From Enoplosus armatus (taxonomy: Eukaryota > Chordata > Actinopteri > Centrarchiformes > Enoplosidae): a stretch of 64,000 bases of DNA. Each line of letters starts with the position of its first letter. Position 1 is the first letter of the stretch. The stretch covers positions 22,195,241 to 22,259,240 of the forward strand of contig NC_092182.1 in NCBI RefSeq assembly GCF_043641665.1, written 5' to 3'. Below the pieces are notes generated by a model, which did no database searches, was not told where the DNA came from, and saw only the letters and a list, made by a program, of their open reading frames with translations. Below are positions 1 through 13,900 of the stretch, piece after piece. A program made the position numbers and the translations under genes.

Positions 1-1533
1 GGTACAAACAGATAAAGGAGATTACCTGTTCCTGCTGTTGTTATGGTTCTCTGCAGCACACTCACGATCCCACCTAGGTAATGAATAACTGCAAAGTAAA
101 CCAAGCTCCCGGGAGTGTAACACATCCAGAGCCATGTAACGTTATTAAACCAATCAATCACTCAGGCATTAGCTTGTGCAATTAGCGGTCTGTGTCTCTC
201 ATGCTTCATGCCTGCACAGCCAACATATTTATGGGTTTGAATTTGTCGCACCGGATATTTGGTATTTTTACTGCTTCGTGAGTTAAAACATAATGAAGCA
301 CAACTAGTCCTCGGTGAAAAGAAACAAGCAATGACACAGAGCATGAAGACACGAAATATCTGCCTGTGGTAACAAGAGACTTCATGTCGTGCCCAACTGA
401 CTTTAAAGTGAAGCAATCCATATTTTGGCAATAAATTGGCTTTGGCCTTAGGCTTTTTTCTACTACCACTGCTTTAATTCCCTCGTTCCCTGTGAAGCAC
501 TTGGTAACATGTGTTTTGAAACGTGCTATTTAAATAAAATGTGTTTGCTTGTTAACAACTTTTTCTTCACTCTTTCAGCTGATTAACAAGATGCTCCCTC
601 GTTATGTGTTTTTGGGTGGGCTTGTGTTGCCAAGCATGACAGTTTACTTTAGTAAAAGACAAACCAGGAGATGACATTTTACATCTGCCACTGACCTTCC
701 AAGTTGGTTTATGTTCAAAGTTTGTGTTTGCTCAAAGATATCTTTGACTGATGATCTCTCTCACGTAGTTGCTTACGATCTCCCCTCCAAGACCTCATAA
801 GATGAATGAGCTCACCACAATCCAAACTAACATTTAGACAGGGAAAGTAAATATTAATTTTAAGACACTGAGGGCATTAAATACAGAATAACTAACATGC
901 AACTGTATTGTGGATACACATTCATTTTGTGTAAGATGTGGTTTTGGTTGCAGCTGGTGGATTTATTAGGCGTAGAGGTTATATAATGACACAGACCACT
1001 GGAAATTATTTCGATATTAGCCTTTTATGTGGTAATTTTATGTTGTTTATATGACTCACTGAAGGTGCTCTGAGCACATGTGAAGCTCAGATTGGGAAAC
1101 TATGGGTGTCAAAGTTCCTACAGAGTTGGGTGGAAGTTTGGGAAACTAAGACGTCAAAAAAAAAAGTTAAAAGTAGCCTGAAAAACAGAGCCAACATGTC
1201 TTCTGATGACAATTTAATGTACAGCAGCAAAACCTTACGTCCCTATTGGAATATAATAAGGTCACTGAACTTCATGCAAGGTCCCGTATATAGCCAACGT
1301 TACATTCTCTGTAATTATATAAGAAATATAGTCGCAGAATTGCATTAGGTTACTTGGACATTTCGTTAGCAAAACATTTAGTTTGATGTCAACAACGCGC
1401 AAACAAACAACCGTAAAATTGAACACACGTGATGTTGTGTCAGTCCACAAACAGATGATTTTACCCAACTGGACGTTTGATGGTTTACTTAAAGCCATAT
1501 CTGAGTATCGTTTACAGTCAAGAGGACATGTTC
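1..1533. other. Non-coding stretch, nothing recognised
   Basis: A+T-rich sequence with only short chance ORFs on both strands and no recognisable exon, repeat family or RNA gene. Confidence 0.5.
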
Positions 1534-1720
1534 TTACCCTGCTGTCAGATGGTCCGCCGCCACTGCCGTGACTCCGCCGTGTTTTCTGACCCGGGACAGC
1601 GAGTGAGCCTCTGCTGCAACAACCAAAGAGACTGCGCTTCACTGTCAAGATAGTTCACATCCCACTGAAACTTTGTCCGCTGCACCGCTACCCCGGAAAT
1701 CATCTCGCTCTCGCGTCAAC
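1534..1720 (-). other. GC-rich candidate first exon/promoter on the minus strand
   Basis: This stretch is clearly richer in G+C and CpG than its surroundings. On the minus strand it ends in a consensus donor (AGCAGG|GTAAGA, near 1535) and holds an ETS-like CCGGAA site near 1695. An ATG-led 52-codon frame on the minus strand stops just before the donor. No following exon was recognised toward position 1, so any gene would continue outside the window. Confidence 0.25.
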
Positions 1721-3156
1721 GTTTCTAAGAAAAAAAAAAACAAACCCTGTAAATGAGAGGCGGTGTTCTGACAATAATAAGCTGATGTCATGTGTTAGGT
1801 GTAAAAAAAAAAGCTATGAAGCGTGATAAAAAAATGTTTTTGTGGCTCATTTTACTTACTTACCGGACTGAACTAGGTTAATATATAACCTATGTTTCTG
1901 TAGAACTCATTTACGATAGTCCATTTACTTTTTCATCCCACTTTACAGAATGTTCTGCTTTATTTTTAAGCATATTTGGTACATTTCCCACCTGGTCGAG
2001 ATGTGCAGCTAACCAGCACAGTTTCTCAGGTAACAGCTCTCCCTGAGAGAACAGAGGATAAATGAACTGACCCAGGAGCTGCCTGTCCCGGTGTGTAAAA
2101 TATGAGTGTTTATCCAAGTAATGTTAATTAAGTACCATCCTGGGGTACTGGTACTTTGTACTTTTTTTTGTGATTTAGTGTTAATGCTACTTAATTTTAT
2201 CTGGCGATTGCCAACGGTTACTAGCTTTTAAATTAAATGTAACATCCTATCCACGTGCATGTAACCGTTACCATAAACTGTGTGTAAAGAATCTGACCGT
2301 TAACCACTGTCTGACTGTAGCTAACAGTTAGCTAGCTAACGTTCATCAAACGGTTTATCTGCCTACACTTTTATGACAGTGCGAGGCCTCACATACACCT
2401 CACAATGCTCTCAGCAATCAACAGCATTATAACCTTAAAATAGCCGAAGCAATACTAATACTATGGTGGAGGGGTAAAAAGCAGAAGCTCCACTGTGAGT
2501 GAAAGCTCTCTCTTCGCCTTACTGGATTTGCTTCTGCTCTGTATTGTATTTTTCCAAGCAGAAAGACCATACTCACAAAGACCAAAATTGGGTGAGTTGG
2601 GTCTACAAACAAGAGGCGGATGTTATACACAAAACAAATCAGAAATATTACACTAATGAGACTACAATGGGTTCAAAATATCCCACAAAAGCTAGGCCAA
2701 AAAAGGCTATCCCAACACATATGCTATACTGAGGCCTATTTGGCTTGGTGGTTGGTTGGGGAATTCTATGTTAAATAGGCAATTGTGGGGTTGGGAATAT
2801 GTAAGGAGAAAAAAAATGTAGATGTTGTATCCCATATTATGACTGATACTGTTTCACCTATAAACCTGTTCAGCTGCTACCAGTTTACTGTGAGGGACAC
2901 CAGCAGGCAGTGACATCCAAAGGAGGCCACAGTAAACAGCAAGGAGCCTGAACTTCCAATGTAGCATCAGTCAGGTCATAAATGAAAGCCTGTTTACTGT
3001 TTCTGTTGTCTAATTTTTCAAGGATTTAATTAACAAAAATGTAGCCAGATAGCGTGATTATTTTACCAGCAATTATATTAGGCTACAAGTTTCACCACTG
3101 TTTATAATTGGAAGGTATCAATCTAGTAGTTTAGTTAGTACTAGTAGTTTAGTTAG
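1721..3156. other. Non-coding stretch, nothing recognised
   Basis: A+T-rich with homopolymer A/T runs. No open frame with protein-family character and no splice-flanked exon was found. Confidence 0.5.
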
Positions 3157-3802
3157 CAGTGGTGCAAAGTGACTAAGTATATTTACTAAAGTAATGATAT
3201 CAAGTACAATTTTGAGGTACTTGTATTTGAGAAGCTAGTTACATTTCATACTACTTTACACTTCTACTCCAGTACAGGAAATATTGTGCAGTTTACTTAA
3301 CTACATTTTCTTGACTGCTGTAGTTTTCATTTTACATTCAAAACACATGATCAGTTCTTGTGCTTGTCATTGATTTTACGGTAATTTTATCATTGTTTGT
3401 CATTTTTTTGCATTGTTAGTTTTGTGTTATTTTGTATGTATTTTGTGTATTAAAAAGGGGCATGTAGCGATGCGCATTGGTCCATGATATATATAACAAA
3501 TATAAATAAAAATAAACTATATATATAAAGTCGTTAAAATGAGCTCCACCTCAACCAGCTACAACATTAAATCTCTATATAGGTTACATGTTAATGCATC
3601 TTTAATAATGATACAATATTACAACATATAATAGTACATACAGTACATTAATTCAGTACTACTTTAAGTACATTTTTCTAATAAAACCTCTGTACTTTAA
3701 ATAAATGATTGAATGCAGGACTTTTAATTATGATTAAGTAATTTTTAATTGCGGTATTGCTGATTATTATTGTTATGATATTCTGAATACTTCTACCACT
3801 AC
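3157..3802 (+). mobile_element. Foldback non-autonomous DNA element (AGTGGT-ended, 'aagta' family)
   Basis: It begins cagtggtgcaaagtgacta and ends with the inverse (aatacttctaccactact). It contains the family's internal landmark, gagctccacctcaaccagct. This is a repeat pattern I know as widespread in perch-like fish. Two more copies occur in this window (25826-26020 and 33505-33778). It lies just upstream of the alpl promoter. Confidence 0.65.
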
Positions 3803-3996
3803 TTAGTTACAGTATAATTATGTTACTCAGTCCTTGACGCAATGCATCGGTCGTCCGACAGGCGGAGCTCTCGGTCCATCTACTCCACAGCAGCATGGCA
3901 TCGTTATTTCTAAGGTTTTTTTTGTTTTTTTGCCCCTCGTGGGATACAGACCGCTATTCTCAGACCCCCAGAGCCAGAGTCGAACAAGTGTGGCCT

Positions 3997-4003
3997 TATA
4001 AAA
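3997..4003 (+). promoter_or_regulatory. alpl: TATA box of alpl (putative)
   Basis: A TATAAAA motif lies about 30 bp before the proposed start of an untranslated first exon, which ends in a clean GTAAGT donor at 4113. The 150 bp around it are richer in G+C than the flanks. Placement is inferred from spacing; no transcript evidence is available here. Confidence 0.45.
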
Positions 4004-4026
4004 AGGACTGTGGAAGCAGCGACAAG

Positions 4027-4112
4027 GACACACATTTCAAGGTGAAGGACTGATGAACTGCAGGCACATTTGGATGTAGATTTCTGTCCCGGAAAGAAAA
4101 ACTCCGCTTGCA
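4027..4112 (+). other. alpl: 5' untranslated exon 1 of alpl (putative)
   Basis: This exon starts about 25-30 bp after the TATA box and ends at a consensus donor (CA|GTAAGT). The next good acceptor (ctctcgccag, ending 6410) opens the exon that carries the alpl start codon. Mammalian ALPL also has a non-coding first exon, with alternative first exons, separated by an intron from the ATG exon, so the arrangement fits the family. The 5' end is approximate and an additional alternative first exon could exist. Confidence 0.45.
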
Positions 4113-5202
4113 GTAAGTCAAACAACAATATAACTTTTTTCGGGGGCTTGTTTTACACAGATAACAGGTTGCTTTTGGAGAAACGCGCCGTCGGAGTGTA
4201 GGCTGAAATCTGGTTGTTATACTTTGCATCTTTCCTGCCAGCATCCGCCCTGAATGTTGCTGTTTATCCTTGTTCTGAAGCGATGTCAAAATATCCACTC
4301 TGGGTTTGAAAAGATAGATTTATGGTCAACTGTTGCACCGAGACCAGCTCTGTTCTCAGCTGGTCCTTGACGGGCTTCAGTAGTACAGATTTAATTCAGT
4401 CATTAATAAGACATACAGGATTTTATGTCGTGATGTTTGATAGTAACCAGAAAGTAATTTACACAGCTGGACATTGCAGAAGTGCTTGCAATGTTTCCAT
4501 GGATTTCCCTGCATTTGCTCCTGTTTCCTCACCCAAATGCTATTCTGTCCAAATGTATATTTTATTTGGGGTTTTCAAAGACAGATTCTCAGATGTGGTG
4601 TGGACATTTGCAGATACATTTGGGAGTTTTGGGGCATGAACAAGTTTGCGAGGCTCTACTTTAGACTGACAACACCCATGAAGTTCATGATTTTATTAAA
4701 TTTGATCAAGCTTAATATTCACACACAGTGACAGATAAGATTTTTACTCAAATAGGGGGAAAAAAGTAAGTAAGATGTCACCCCCTCAGTGTGAAATAAA
4801 GTTTAAATGTTATTCTGTGTGCATACAAGAGTTTGGAGGAGACAGCCTGGTGTGAGATGCAAACCAAGTTGCCTATTTAAAATCTGGCAACCGTGCTTAG
4901 TGTCCTTGCCAGTCAGAGTGAACAGAGACAGAGAAGATAACACAATCTCGTCTGTCTGAAAACCAGGCACAGCACGGCAGAGTTTTGAGAGAATACTTTG
5001 GAGCCTCTTTATATCAGCCCTCCACTTCTGAGCATAATTAAAAGCCTAATCCTTGCTGTGGAGCTGCTACCTGCTGGAGTGCCACATTCAAGTGCCCGTG
5101 TGACTTGCTTCAGGCTTCAACAGCAGCTCAGGAAAGAGCTTGCGGGTTGTACTGCTGGGAAATTTTTGGATACACTGGAGCGGCTGAACGTTTGGTGACA
5201 CC

Positions 5203-5541
5203 ATGACTGGAGTGGTATTTCACGTGATACTGACCACAGCCCTGACTGGCGTCCTGCTGGTGGTCGTGGTGGCACTGCTTTGCTACTTTACCTGCAGACT
5301 GGCCGGTTCACTGCCCCTGGGTGGACCTGGCAGCTTTTAAGGGGCCTGCTTCATCTGGGGGAACGGTATAAGCAACTGGCTTCTGGCATGTCACCTCGGA
5401 TTAATAGTGTACCTTGTTATTACATCCGTCGACTTCTGCCTGGTTGGTGCAGGATTTTTTTCCATTGGGTTCAGACTTGTCCGTTTCTTGTTAAACCACA
5501 TAGAGGCTGGCACCGTTTCCAGTCTGAGCAAGAAGTGTTGA
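5203..5541 (+). pseudogene. Stop-interrupted small multi-pass membrane protein ORF in alpl intron 1
   Basis: An ATG in good context (gacaccATGa) opens 45 codons with a strong hydrophobic segment (residues about 11-28, GVLLVVVVALLCYF), then an in-frame TAA at 5338-5340. The same frame continues open for 66 codons to TGA at 5539-5541. This second part has hydrophobic stretches (GLIVYLVITSVDFCLVGAGFF) and a basic, polar C-terminus (SSLSKKC). I do not recognise the family. No splice pair near the TAA would remove it. It could be a decayed intronless gene, a reference sequencing error, a 45-residue microprotein whose downstream similarity is accidental, or a chance ORF. Confidence 0.35.
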
Positions 5542-6504
5542 TGATGTGATCTTTGCAATTTGGAATTTCATCACAGTCAGTGAGAAAAGGTGCAGTTCAA
5601 AGATATGGTGCGTGAATATTAAGTGACAACAGGCCAGGGCTTGATGAGAAACACAATAGGTAGTGATCTGACTTTGTCATGCAATACTTATGTCCCAATT
5701 TGGAGGGCAACCCCGTCCTTACTCAACAAAAAAAAAACCTCCTGTCAGAATTGGAAGATCTTTGCGATAAAAGTATTAGTATCTTGAGTCTTTTTTTCTC
5801 ATGGGTAGATGTGTCAATCATTTGGCGTTAATCGGCTTTATTATGGCCCTTAAACCTCTCAGTGCTATGGAGCTCAATCCCATTAAAATGACCTTGACTA
5901 TAAGCACAGGGAAGAAAGGAGAAGGGTGTGGATAATTATAGATGAAAGCTCGACTGGCCAGGACCCATAAGGGCTCCTTGTTGTGACTACTTACATTCAC
6001 AGCGAGGCCTCCAGCTTAACTTTACCAAGCTCTCTTTTTGTTTCTGCTACTGTTCAACAACACACTTAAAAAAACATATCTTTCATCAGCTCAGCTTTGA
6101 TGACATGAAAACAGACCGTTGGTTGCATTCTCCTAACGCTTCGTGCCTCCCCACACAGCCTTATTTTGCCTGTTTCTTTATTTGGAAAGTGCTATTACCA
6201 CTTCTCTAGCCTCTGACTATATTGGTCACTTACAGAAAGTGGATATTTGAAGTGCTACAGCACGAGCAAGAAATGTGTTGTGTGCCAGAATCAAGTGTGC
6301 TCAGTCAAATCATCACAGAGTAAATACATATTAAACCAGCATGTCAGAGTCAGTGTGTGGTGAGGTGACACAGACTTAATCACTAGTGTGTGTTCTTTCT
6401 CTCTCGCCAGCTGTGAGGCGACTGCAGACAGGCTTCCTCAGCTTCTCAAAGTGGCATGTTATGGCTGTGTAGAGTGACGGTGTCAGCCACACAGAGACGA
6501 CAAC

Positions 6505-6577
6505 ATGAAGGTGACAGCCCTGCTCATCATTTGCTCCTGTCTGATCTTGGGGAGTTTGGGGAAGCAACAATTCCCTG
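6505..6577 (+). CDS. alpl: alpl coding exon 1 (signal peptide)
   Basis: The coding part of the exon that begins at 6411 after a polypyrimidine acceptor. The ATG at 6505 opens a Lys-then-hydrophobic leader ([12 protein letters not shown]) with a cleavage-like SLG/K boundary. It ends in phase 1 at a GTAAGT donor. The 94 nt before the ATG are 5'UTR. Confidence 0.9.
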
Positions 6578-9500
6578 GTAAGTTACTGTGTTGTCAGTCA
6601 GTCGCCACATGAAAAAAAAAACACTCCAAGGTTGTAGGGGAATATTTGGAACCCTTTAAGGATGTTTTATTTATCCTAAGGGATTTCCTGTTTTTTAGAA
6701 ACATTGGATATTTCTGCCGCTGTATTCGGCTTGTTGGCGCCAAGAAAATATCAGGAATTCATTGTTTGATTACAATTTCTTTAAAAATGACCACCCTGCT
6801 GCTCTGTAGGAGATAGATGTGTGTTGGTTGTGTAATATTTCACATTTTATAACAAGATATATCAAATGTGTAAAGTATGTCAAGGCAAGTTAAGTCAAGT
6901 TTATTCACATATCGCAATATCAGAAATCACGCTTGCCTTAGGGGGCTTTTTGGATTAGTAACATGGGAATTTGTATGTCCCTTTTAGATCAGATTTTACT
7001 GATCGACAGAAGAGTAATTAGCCACTTTTTGATAATTTAATTATCGTTTTGGTCATTTTTTCTTAGCAAAAATGCAAAAACGTGCTGGTTTCAGCTTTCA
7101 AATGTGAGGATTGTGTCCTTTTCTTTGTTATACATGACAGTAAACTGAATATCTTTTGGTTTTGTCCCGTAAAACAAGACGAATATGAAGGCTATCCGAA
7201 GCTAACCAGACTCGTTTATTGACATACACAGAACAAGAGAAGGATCCTAAGTTTTGGAATGCTTGGGCCCAGCGGACCCTGAAAAATGCTCTGACGCTGC
7301 AAAATCTCAATAAAAACAAAGCAAAGAATCTCATCCTCTTCCTTGGAGACGGTAAGCCACCACAACGTCATTATGTTTAAAAAGATCGATAAGATTAGAA
7401 ATTGTCACAGAAGAAATGTCCCCAAATGCAGCGTTAATCCACTTTAAGGTAGAAGGTAACTTTGCTGCAGATGGATTTGAATTGCAGTAAGCTCATCACT
7501 AAACACCCACTTTTCCCTTTTGTCATTTTTATGGACAATCCAGCCGAGCCAACAGTTTTATTTAAGCTGAAATGATGCTGTAGAGGATCCAGTAATCCAG
7601 TAGTAAAATGAATGAGATTCTTCAAATGTTTTCAACATTCGAGGTGAAAGAATAGTATCAAACAAAACAAGCGTGCTGCCACCAGATCACTGGGCTTCTG
7701 TTTGTGCTGCGCCGCTCATTGGTCGCACAATAACCTTTATCCTCGATCCGGCCTCCGCTCTCTCTGTTTGGACTATAGGCACAGCATAACATTCTTGCGC
7801 ACTGCTGCATGCAGGGTCAAGTTTGCGTAGTTTGAGAATAACAGGCAGCATCTGTTGGTAAGACTCAACAGGGAACGATTAATTGAACTGAAAAATGTTT
7901 CCCAGACATTACACCACGTCACAGGACTCTGTTCTGAGTAACGTGCATGCTTCATTTACCCAGGGCAGTCTTCAACATTAGTGTAAGGTATCCAACTAGA
8001 CCTGAGGCAAATTAAGGTAATTGGGAATATTACACACAATTTGTTTTCCACCTGCATACAAAAAGGTGTGGTTTATAGTATGGTGAGAACAGCATTTACC
8101 TAGGAGTATATTAAACTATTTCTCATATTTCCCTGTGATTATCTTTAATTTCAGACATTTACTTTAGATAACCAAACAACAGAAAGTCATGGAAAATTAA
8201 ATTCATCCAGGCCTGGCAGGTTACAGACTCACAAAGAGGTCCTCACTTCCTGTTACCTAAAAATAATAACACACTGTTTGCAAATTATAGATTAACTACT
8301 AAGTCATTTGTATCTAAGAAAATGTTTTGCCTAACAGCAGTTCATCTCGTTCTAAAATGTCAAAGAAAGCAAAAACTCTTTCACGGGTTGCAAACTGTGC
8401 ACAGCAGTGAATGAAAAGCGTTAATGTTTGTCATGTGCAGTCTCTTTCTCTCCCGCCCTGAGGAAAAATTAATGCAGTCCTCACAGTCGACCTGCTTTTG
8501 GTGTTTAGGGATGGGTGTTCCCACGGTGACGGCTGCTCGAATACTGAAGGGTCAGCTGAACGGACAGAGTGGAGAGGAGACGCAGCTGGAGATGGACAAG
8601 TTCCCTTTTGTGTCTTTGGCCAAGGTCTGAGTCGGTCATTATTATATTATACAGTATGGCGCGCAGAATGTATTGATCTTGCTATGGCCATTAATGGCTT
8701 CCTGACAAGGCCTGTGACCGTAAACAAGGTCATTCAGTGTATCACGTCATACTGGTGTATATATACTGGAGTATTGTGTTACAGATTTGGTAAAAAAGAC
8801 AGCCTGAAATCTTAGAACACTTTGATTATTTATACCTCATGAATCATCAGCAACTATGGCCTTACACGAACCAGTTAAACTATAAATCTGATGATATTCT
8901 ATTTTTCTTCCATGAAAAGACCAAAACCAACAATTAACTGATCTTGTTCATGAGTGTAGTTTATTCCTCTGTCCCTCTACTGTTGTCCAAAACGGCAAGC
9001 ATATATATTTATCTATTTTTTAATGAGTTTATTGAAACAGCAGCATTCAATTAGTCTTATCAGGTTACATTTACAAGTGCAGTATAATGCCTCCTCCACG
9101 AATACAATGTGAAAAGCAATCTGGCTACTTACATAAACTGAGAACTTCCTGCAATAATCTTGTTAACAAACAAAATCTATTTGGATTATCCAGAGAAAAT
9201 GCGGTTTGGAGATTTGCTTAAAGTAAAAAAAAAAAGTGTATAAACCTGGAATCTGTGTGGAACAGCTCATACAAAAACAAAAACTGTCAAAAGATTTGAA
9301 TAGGCCTAATAATGAAGATAGCATCAAAAAGTGGAGACGCAGATATTCCTGCTGCTGATGGTTAAACGTATTTAACTGAAAAAGGACTTAACACATTCTA
9401 CGAAATTACAGTGTTGATAAGAATCAGTCACGTCTATACGTGGAGAGGTCTGAATTGTTCGCCTCAGCCGAGAAGCCATGAAAATGACTTGCTAGGTGAT

Positions 9501-10921
9501 CTGAACAGACAGATAGGCAAGTAAACATAAAGACAACACAACCATACTGCTGTTGTAAACTGTGTTGCAACTCATGATTTTCTGTATTGAGTAGTCAGCT
9601 GATTCATTTTTTGCCATCACAATTTCCCACAGCTCAAGGCGATGTCTATAAAATGCTTGTTTTGTCTGACAAACAGTGAATATGTATTAATTTGTTGCTG
9701 AAAATGGTTCCCAACAAATGTAATATTTCTTCGTAATGTTTGTTTAAAACTGCACATCTTCCATGGAACCAATGGACCTGAGGCTGTGAGCCACAGACAG
9801 GGTGAGGAAGTTGAAAGTATTGAGAGACTGAACAACACATTGCTGGTTTTGGTCTTTTCATGGGATTAACTGACAATAAGAATAACGCCAGCTTTATCCT
9901 AACTCAGAAAACATTTTGACATACTGACATTGTAGAAATAGCACCAGTCCAGTTAGTGTCATGTCTAAACAAATTATATCGCACACCCCGTCAGAATCAT
10001 CTCAGAATGACTACAAAAGATCCTATTTGATATTTGAATTCTGACCGCATGTCATTGGCCTGTAACTCTGCAGACATACAACACTAACGCTCAGGTGCCA
10101 GACAGCGCAGGCACCGCCACAGCGTACCTCTGCGGGGTCAAGGCCAACGAGGGCACGGTGGGAGTGAGTGCAGCTGCCGTACGATCCCAGTGTAACACCA
10201 CAGAGGGCAATGAGGTCACCTCCATCCTCAGATGGGCCAAGGACGCAGGTAGCATTGTAATTTTTCAGACGTTTGCAATCAATTATCATGCTAATGCTGT
10301 GTTCATGGGAAATGGGCGACTTGACCGCTCAAAGCAATGACTTTGAAGTGTTCTTGAAAGTGATGCTCTTAATATTTTCACTCATCCTTTGATTTGAGTT
10401 TGTATGTGACAATAACTTGACCCAGAGAGTTATTTTTCCATGGTCGTCACGAAACAAACTTTTAACCACAAATGTTTCGAAAATCTCTATCTGGCCATCG
10501 TTAGGAAGTTTCGTCTGGTTTTTGGTTGTTTGTGTCTGCATTCTTGATTAAAATTTTAAGTGGTTTGTAGTGTTGTTTGGACATATAAAACCAATTCCAC
10601 ATGGGTTTACGGGTGGCTTCAGTTTCAATAATCACTTCAATGCTGTATCCATAGAGCCTGAACACAACACAGAATCACATCTACAAACAGTTTTGAAGTG
10701 TCACAATCAATGGCGTCTGATTTCATTTAAGAAGGTGCTTTTAATATGTCATCGTCCAGGATACGTCATGGTGTTATGCAGTCGGCTGGAACACATGTTG
10801 TGTAACAAACTTCAAAGACAAAAGTTACCACAAAGAAGGAGTCAGGGATGTGAAAGGATTGAGCACAATGGAGTTTCAGAGGGCGGTAAAGGGGAGAAGT
10901 TACGGGTGGGTGAGGGTCAGG

Positions 10922-10980
<59 letters not shown>

Positions 10981-13900
10981 CATGTGTGTGGGTTCAGGGG
11001 TCACAGATAATAAGAAATCCAATCATTCCTCAGGGAACACCGCAGGCAGCAGCTGACCTCCTGCACAAAGCAAGTAGGAATGGAGTGTGTTTTATCAGGT
11101 CCTTTTAAAAGACTGTCCTCTGCTGATTTTGCCTTTAATGTTTAACTTTTTGCATCCAGAAGATTTATTAACAGAAAACTGATAAATACTTGTCCATCTA
11201 TTGATCGTTGGTGGACATTACTGTTAAAGTTGTGATGCAGGCTAGGGATGAGCAGTATCAACATCTTCTTGTGGGGACCTTGACTACACAACAGAATTGC
11301 AATGTACAAGGAACATTGGTATCCATTTCTGAGATGTTTTTCACATGATTAAAGGATAGGTTTTTAGGACTTTTTGCCATACAAAATCTGTGTTACTCTC
11401 CCTTCACTGCAGCTCAGCAGAGAAACACTGCCCAGGTAAACAAGAAAAGGAAATTTTGCACTAAAAAGACAGTAACTGAACATGTTCTTTAATAAAATGA
11501 ATAAATGCTCTAATTCTGACAGCTGCTTGTGTGTGTATGTGTGTCCACTGCAGGTAAGTCAGTGGGAATAGTGACAACAACCCGTGTCAACCATGCAACT
11601 CCCAGTGCTGCCTACGCCCACAGCGTGGACAGAGACTGGTACTCCGACAATGAGATGCCAGCTGAGGCACTGAAGGCCGGCTGCAAGGATATCGCCAGAC
11701 AGCTCTTTGAAAACATTCCCAACATTGACGTGAGTCAAAAGTATTCATTCTAGTTTTTACATTTACCAGCTGTTTTTGAAGATCTGTGTAATAGTTTGCT
11801 AAGCCCCTCCCCCAGACAATGTTTGTCCAATCACAGCATAGCATCCGTTTACACTCCAGCAACCCCAGCCAAACTTGTTGTCCGAGTTCGTGTTATGTTT
11901 GCCACATGATATGACATAATGCTAAAATTTAAACATACTGTTGAAAATGTAAGTGTGTAAGCATTTTTCCTGATCACACTTAAAGTACTAGGACTAACCA
12001 GCTCCACACTGCAATACAAGAACAATTCTGTTTCTTTATTTCCACGTCTTCTACATGGATCATCAGCTGGTGAGGATGCTGATTTTTTGCCTGAGACGTG
12101 CAGCTTTAGCTAAAATCTGCTAGAAACAAAAAGTCTGCTTTTCTTTAACATTGTCTGGAATCACAGATCCATTGTTTTGAAATTAAAAATAATTTTGAGT
12201 GGTAAGTCTGCCCACATTATCATTGCAAACTGCATATTTGCACTTGACAGGGGTAGCAACAGTAACTAAGGGGAGCGGGGCTTTAGTTAACAGTCAGTTG
12301 TTGCTTTCTCATACACAGTGATCATTTGGCCCTGAAACAGTTATAACTAAGATTGTAATTTTTTATTGTGTTCTGCTGCCTTTGCAGGTGATTATGGGTG
12401 GAGGGAGGAAGTACATGTTCCCCCAAAACAAGTCGGATGTGGAGTACCCTGGGGTTGCGAAGCAGAGCGGCACACGAAAAGACGGAAGAAACCTGGTGCA
12501 GGAGTGGACTGACAGAATGAAGGATAAAGTAAATTTCTCCTCTCTTTCTTTGCTCTTCCCATTTCTCTGCTCCCTCTTTTATCTTCCCAATTACATTAAC
12601 ATATTTAGGAGTTCAAAGTGACTGCAGTGTTACCAGTCACACCGTGCTGCACATCTGTGTCTTTTTTCTTAACTGTGCAGAAAGGCCATTATGTATGGAA
12701 CAAGAAGCAGCTCTTATCACTGAACCCTAACCACGTGGATTACTTATTGGGTGAGTTTCGAGTCTCCGTGTCATCATGAAACTCTCATTGAAATGTAAAT
12801 GAAGAGCCATATGTGTGTGCATTTGCTGTAGGCTTATTTGCTGGGTGTAATATCCTATTTCTCCTTGAACCGTGCCTTCCTGTTATTCCAGGGCTCTTTG
12901 AACCTGGTGATCTGACATATGACTTGGAGAGGAATACTGAGACGGATCCTTCGCTGACGGAGATGGTGGAGGTGGCCATCAAGATCCTGAGGAAGAACCC
13001 CAGTGGATTTTACCTGCTTGTAGAAGGTGGGTTTGTTGCCTCGTGGTGAAATTGGACTGACGGCTTTGGGGACAAACACCTGTTAGACTGCTCTACTGAG
13101 TTAGTTAAGTCTTTGTTGGGCAGATTATAGTTATTACCACCAATGATTAGTTTGACCAAGTCTCTTAGTCAAGGCCAGTTTTTGTTGTTAGGAGATAAAA
13201 TCATATGGTGTGTGTGGTGTTTGGATTGTTTGCTTCCTTATACAGTTGATACCAAACATTGTTATTAGGATTATTAAAGAAATAGTTCAACATTTCAGGG
13301 GAGACACGTGCTTCCCGTCTTTCTGAAACTACTTTCTGAGGCTATTGGTGGCTGCTCAAATCCAATTTAAGACACTGGTACTTGCCTACTGTGCTGCAAA
13401 TGGCTCAGGCCCGTCCTACATCCAGGACATGGTCAAACCATACATCCCAGCTTCCTCACTACCAGGGGGGCCCAGCTACCGCTCAACAAAATCACAACTG
13501 TTTGCTGTCCTGGCTCCACAATGGTGGAACAAGATCCCCATCAACATCAGGACAGCAGAGACTCTACTCAGTTCAAGGACAATCTCAAAGGATACTCCAC
13601 CGATTTAGCATTGCATTCTTAAAACACTGTCAGACTTGCAGTTGAGTTATGGGGAAAAAAGGGTCAAAATTGCTGCAGCAGAACCAGAGATATTGTCTTT
13701 CTCTATTTGTCAAAATCTGGCACCTACATCACCCACATCGCAACTTGACCACAGGTACACTCACTTCTTTCTGACTCCACGCTCTTTGATTTTTAGTCTT
13801 CAGCCCAAACTGACATTTATCAGATTTCGCTGCAGCAACAAAAGGCTTTATACAACTTTTACTCATATATGCAATAGAAAAGACCTGCAAACACACTTTG

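Noticed and set aside
1262..1648. Minus-strand frame across the GC-rich island
   Set aside because: It opens with TTG and reads through the likely splice donor; no family was recognised.
10570..11010. 146-codon frame in alpl intron 4
   Set aside because: It runs into the (GT)n/(GA)n microsatellite, and its composition has no protein-family character.
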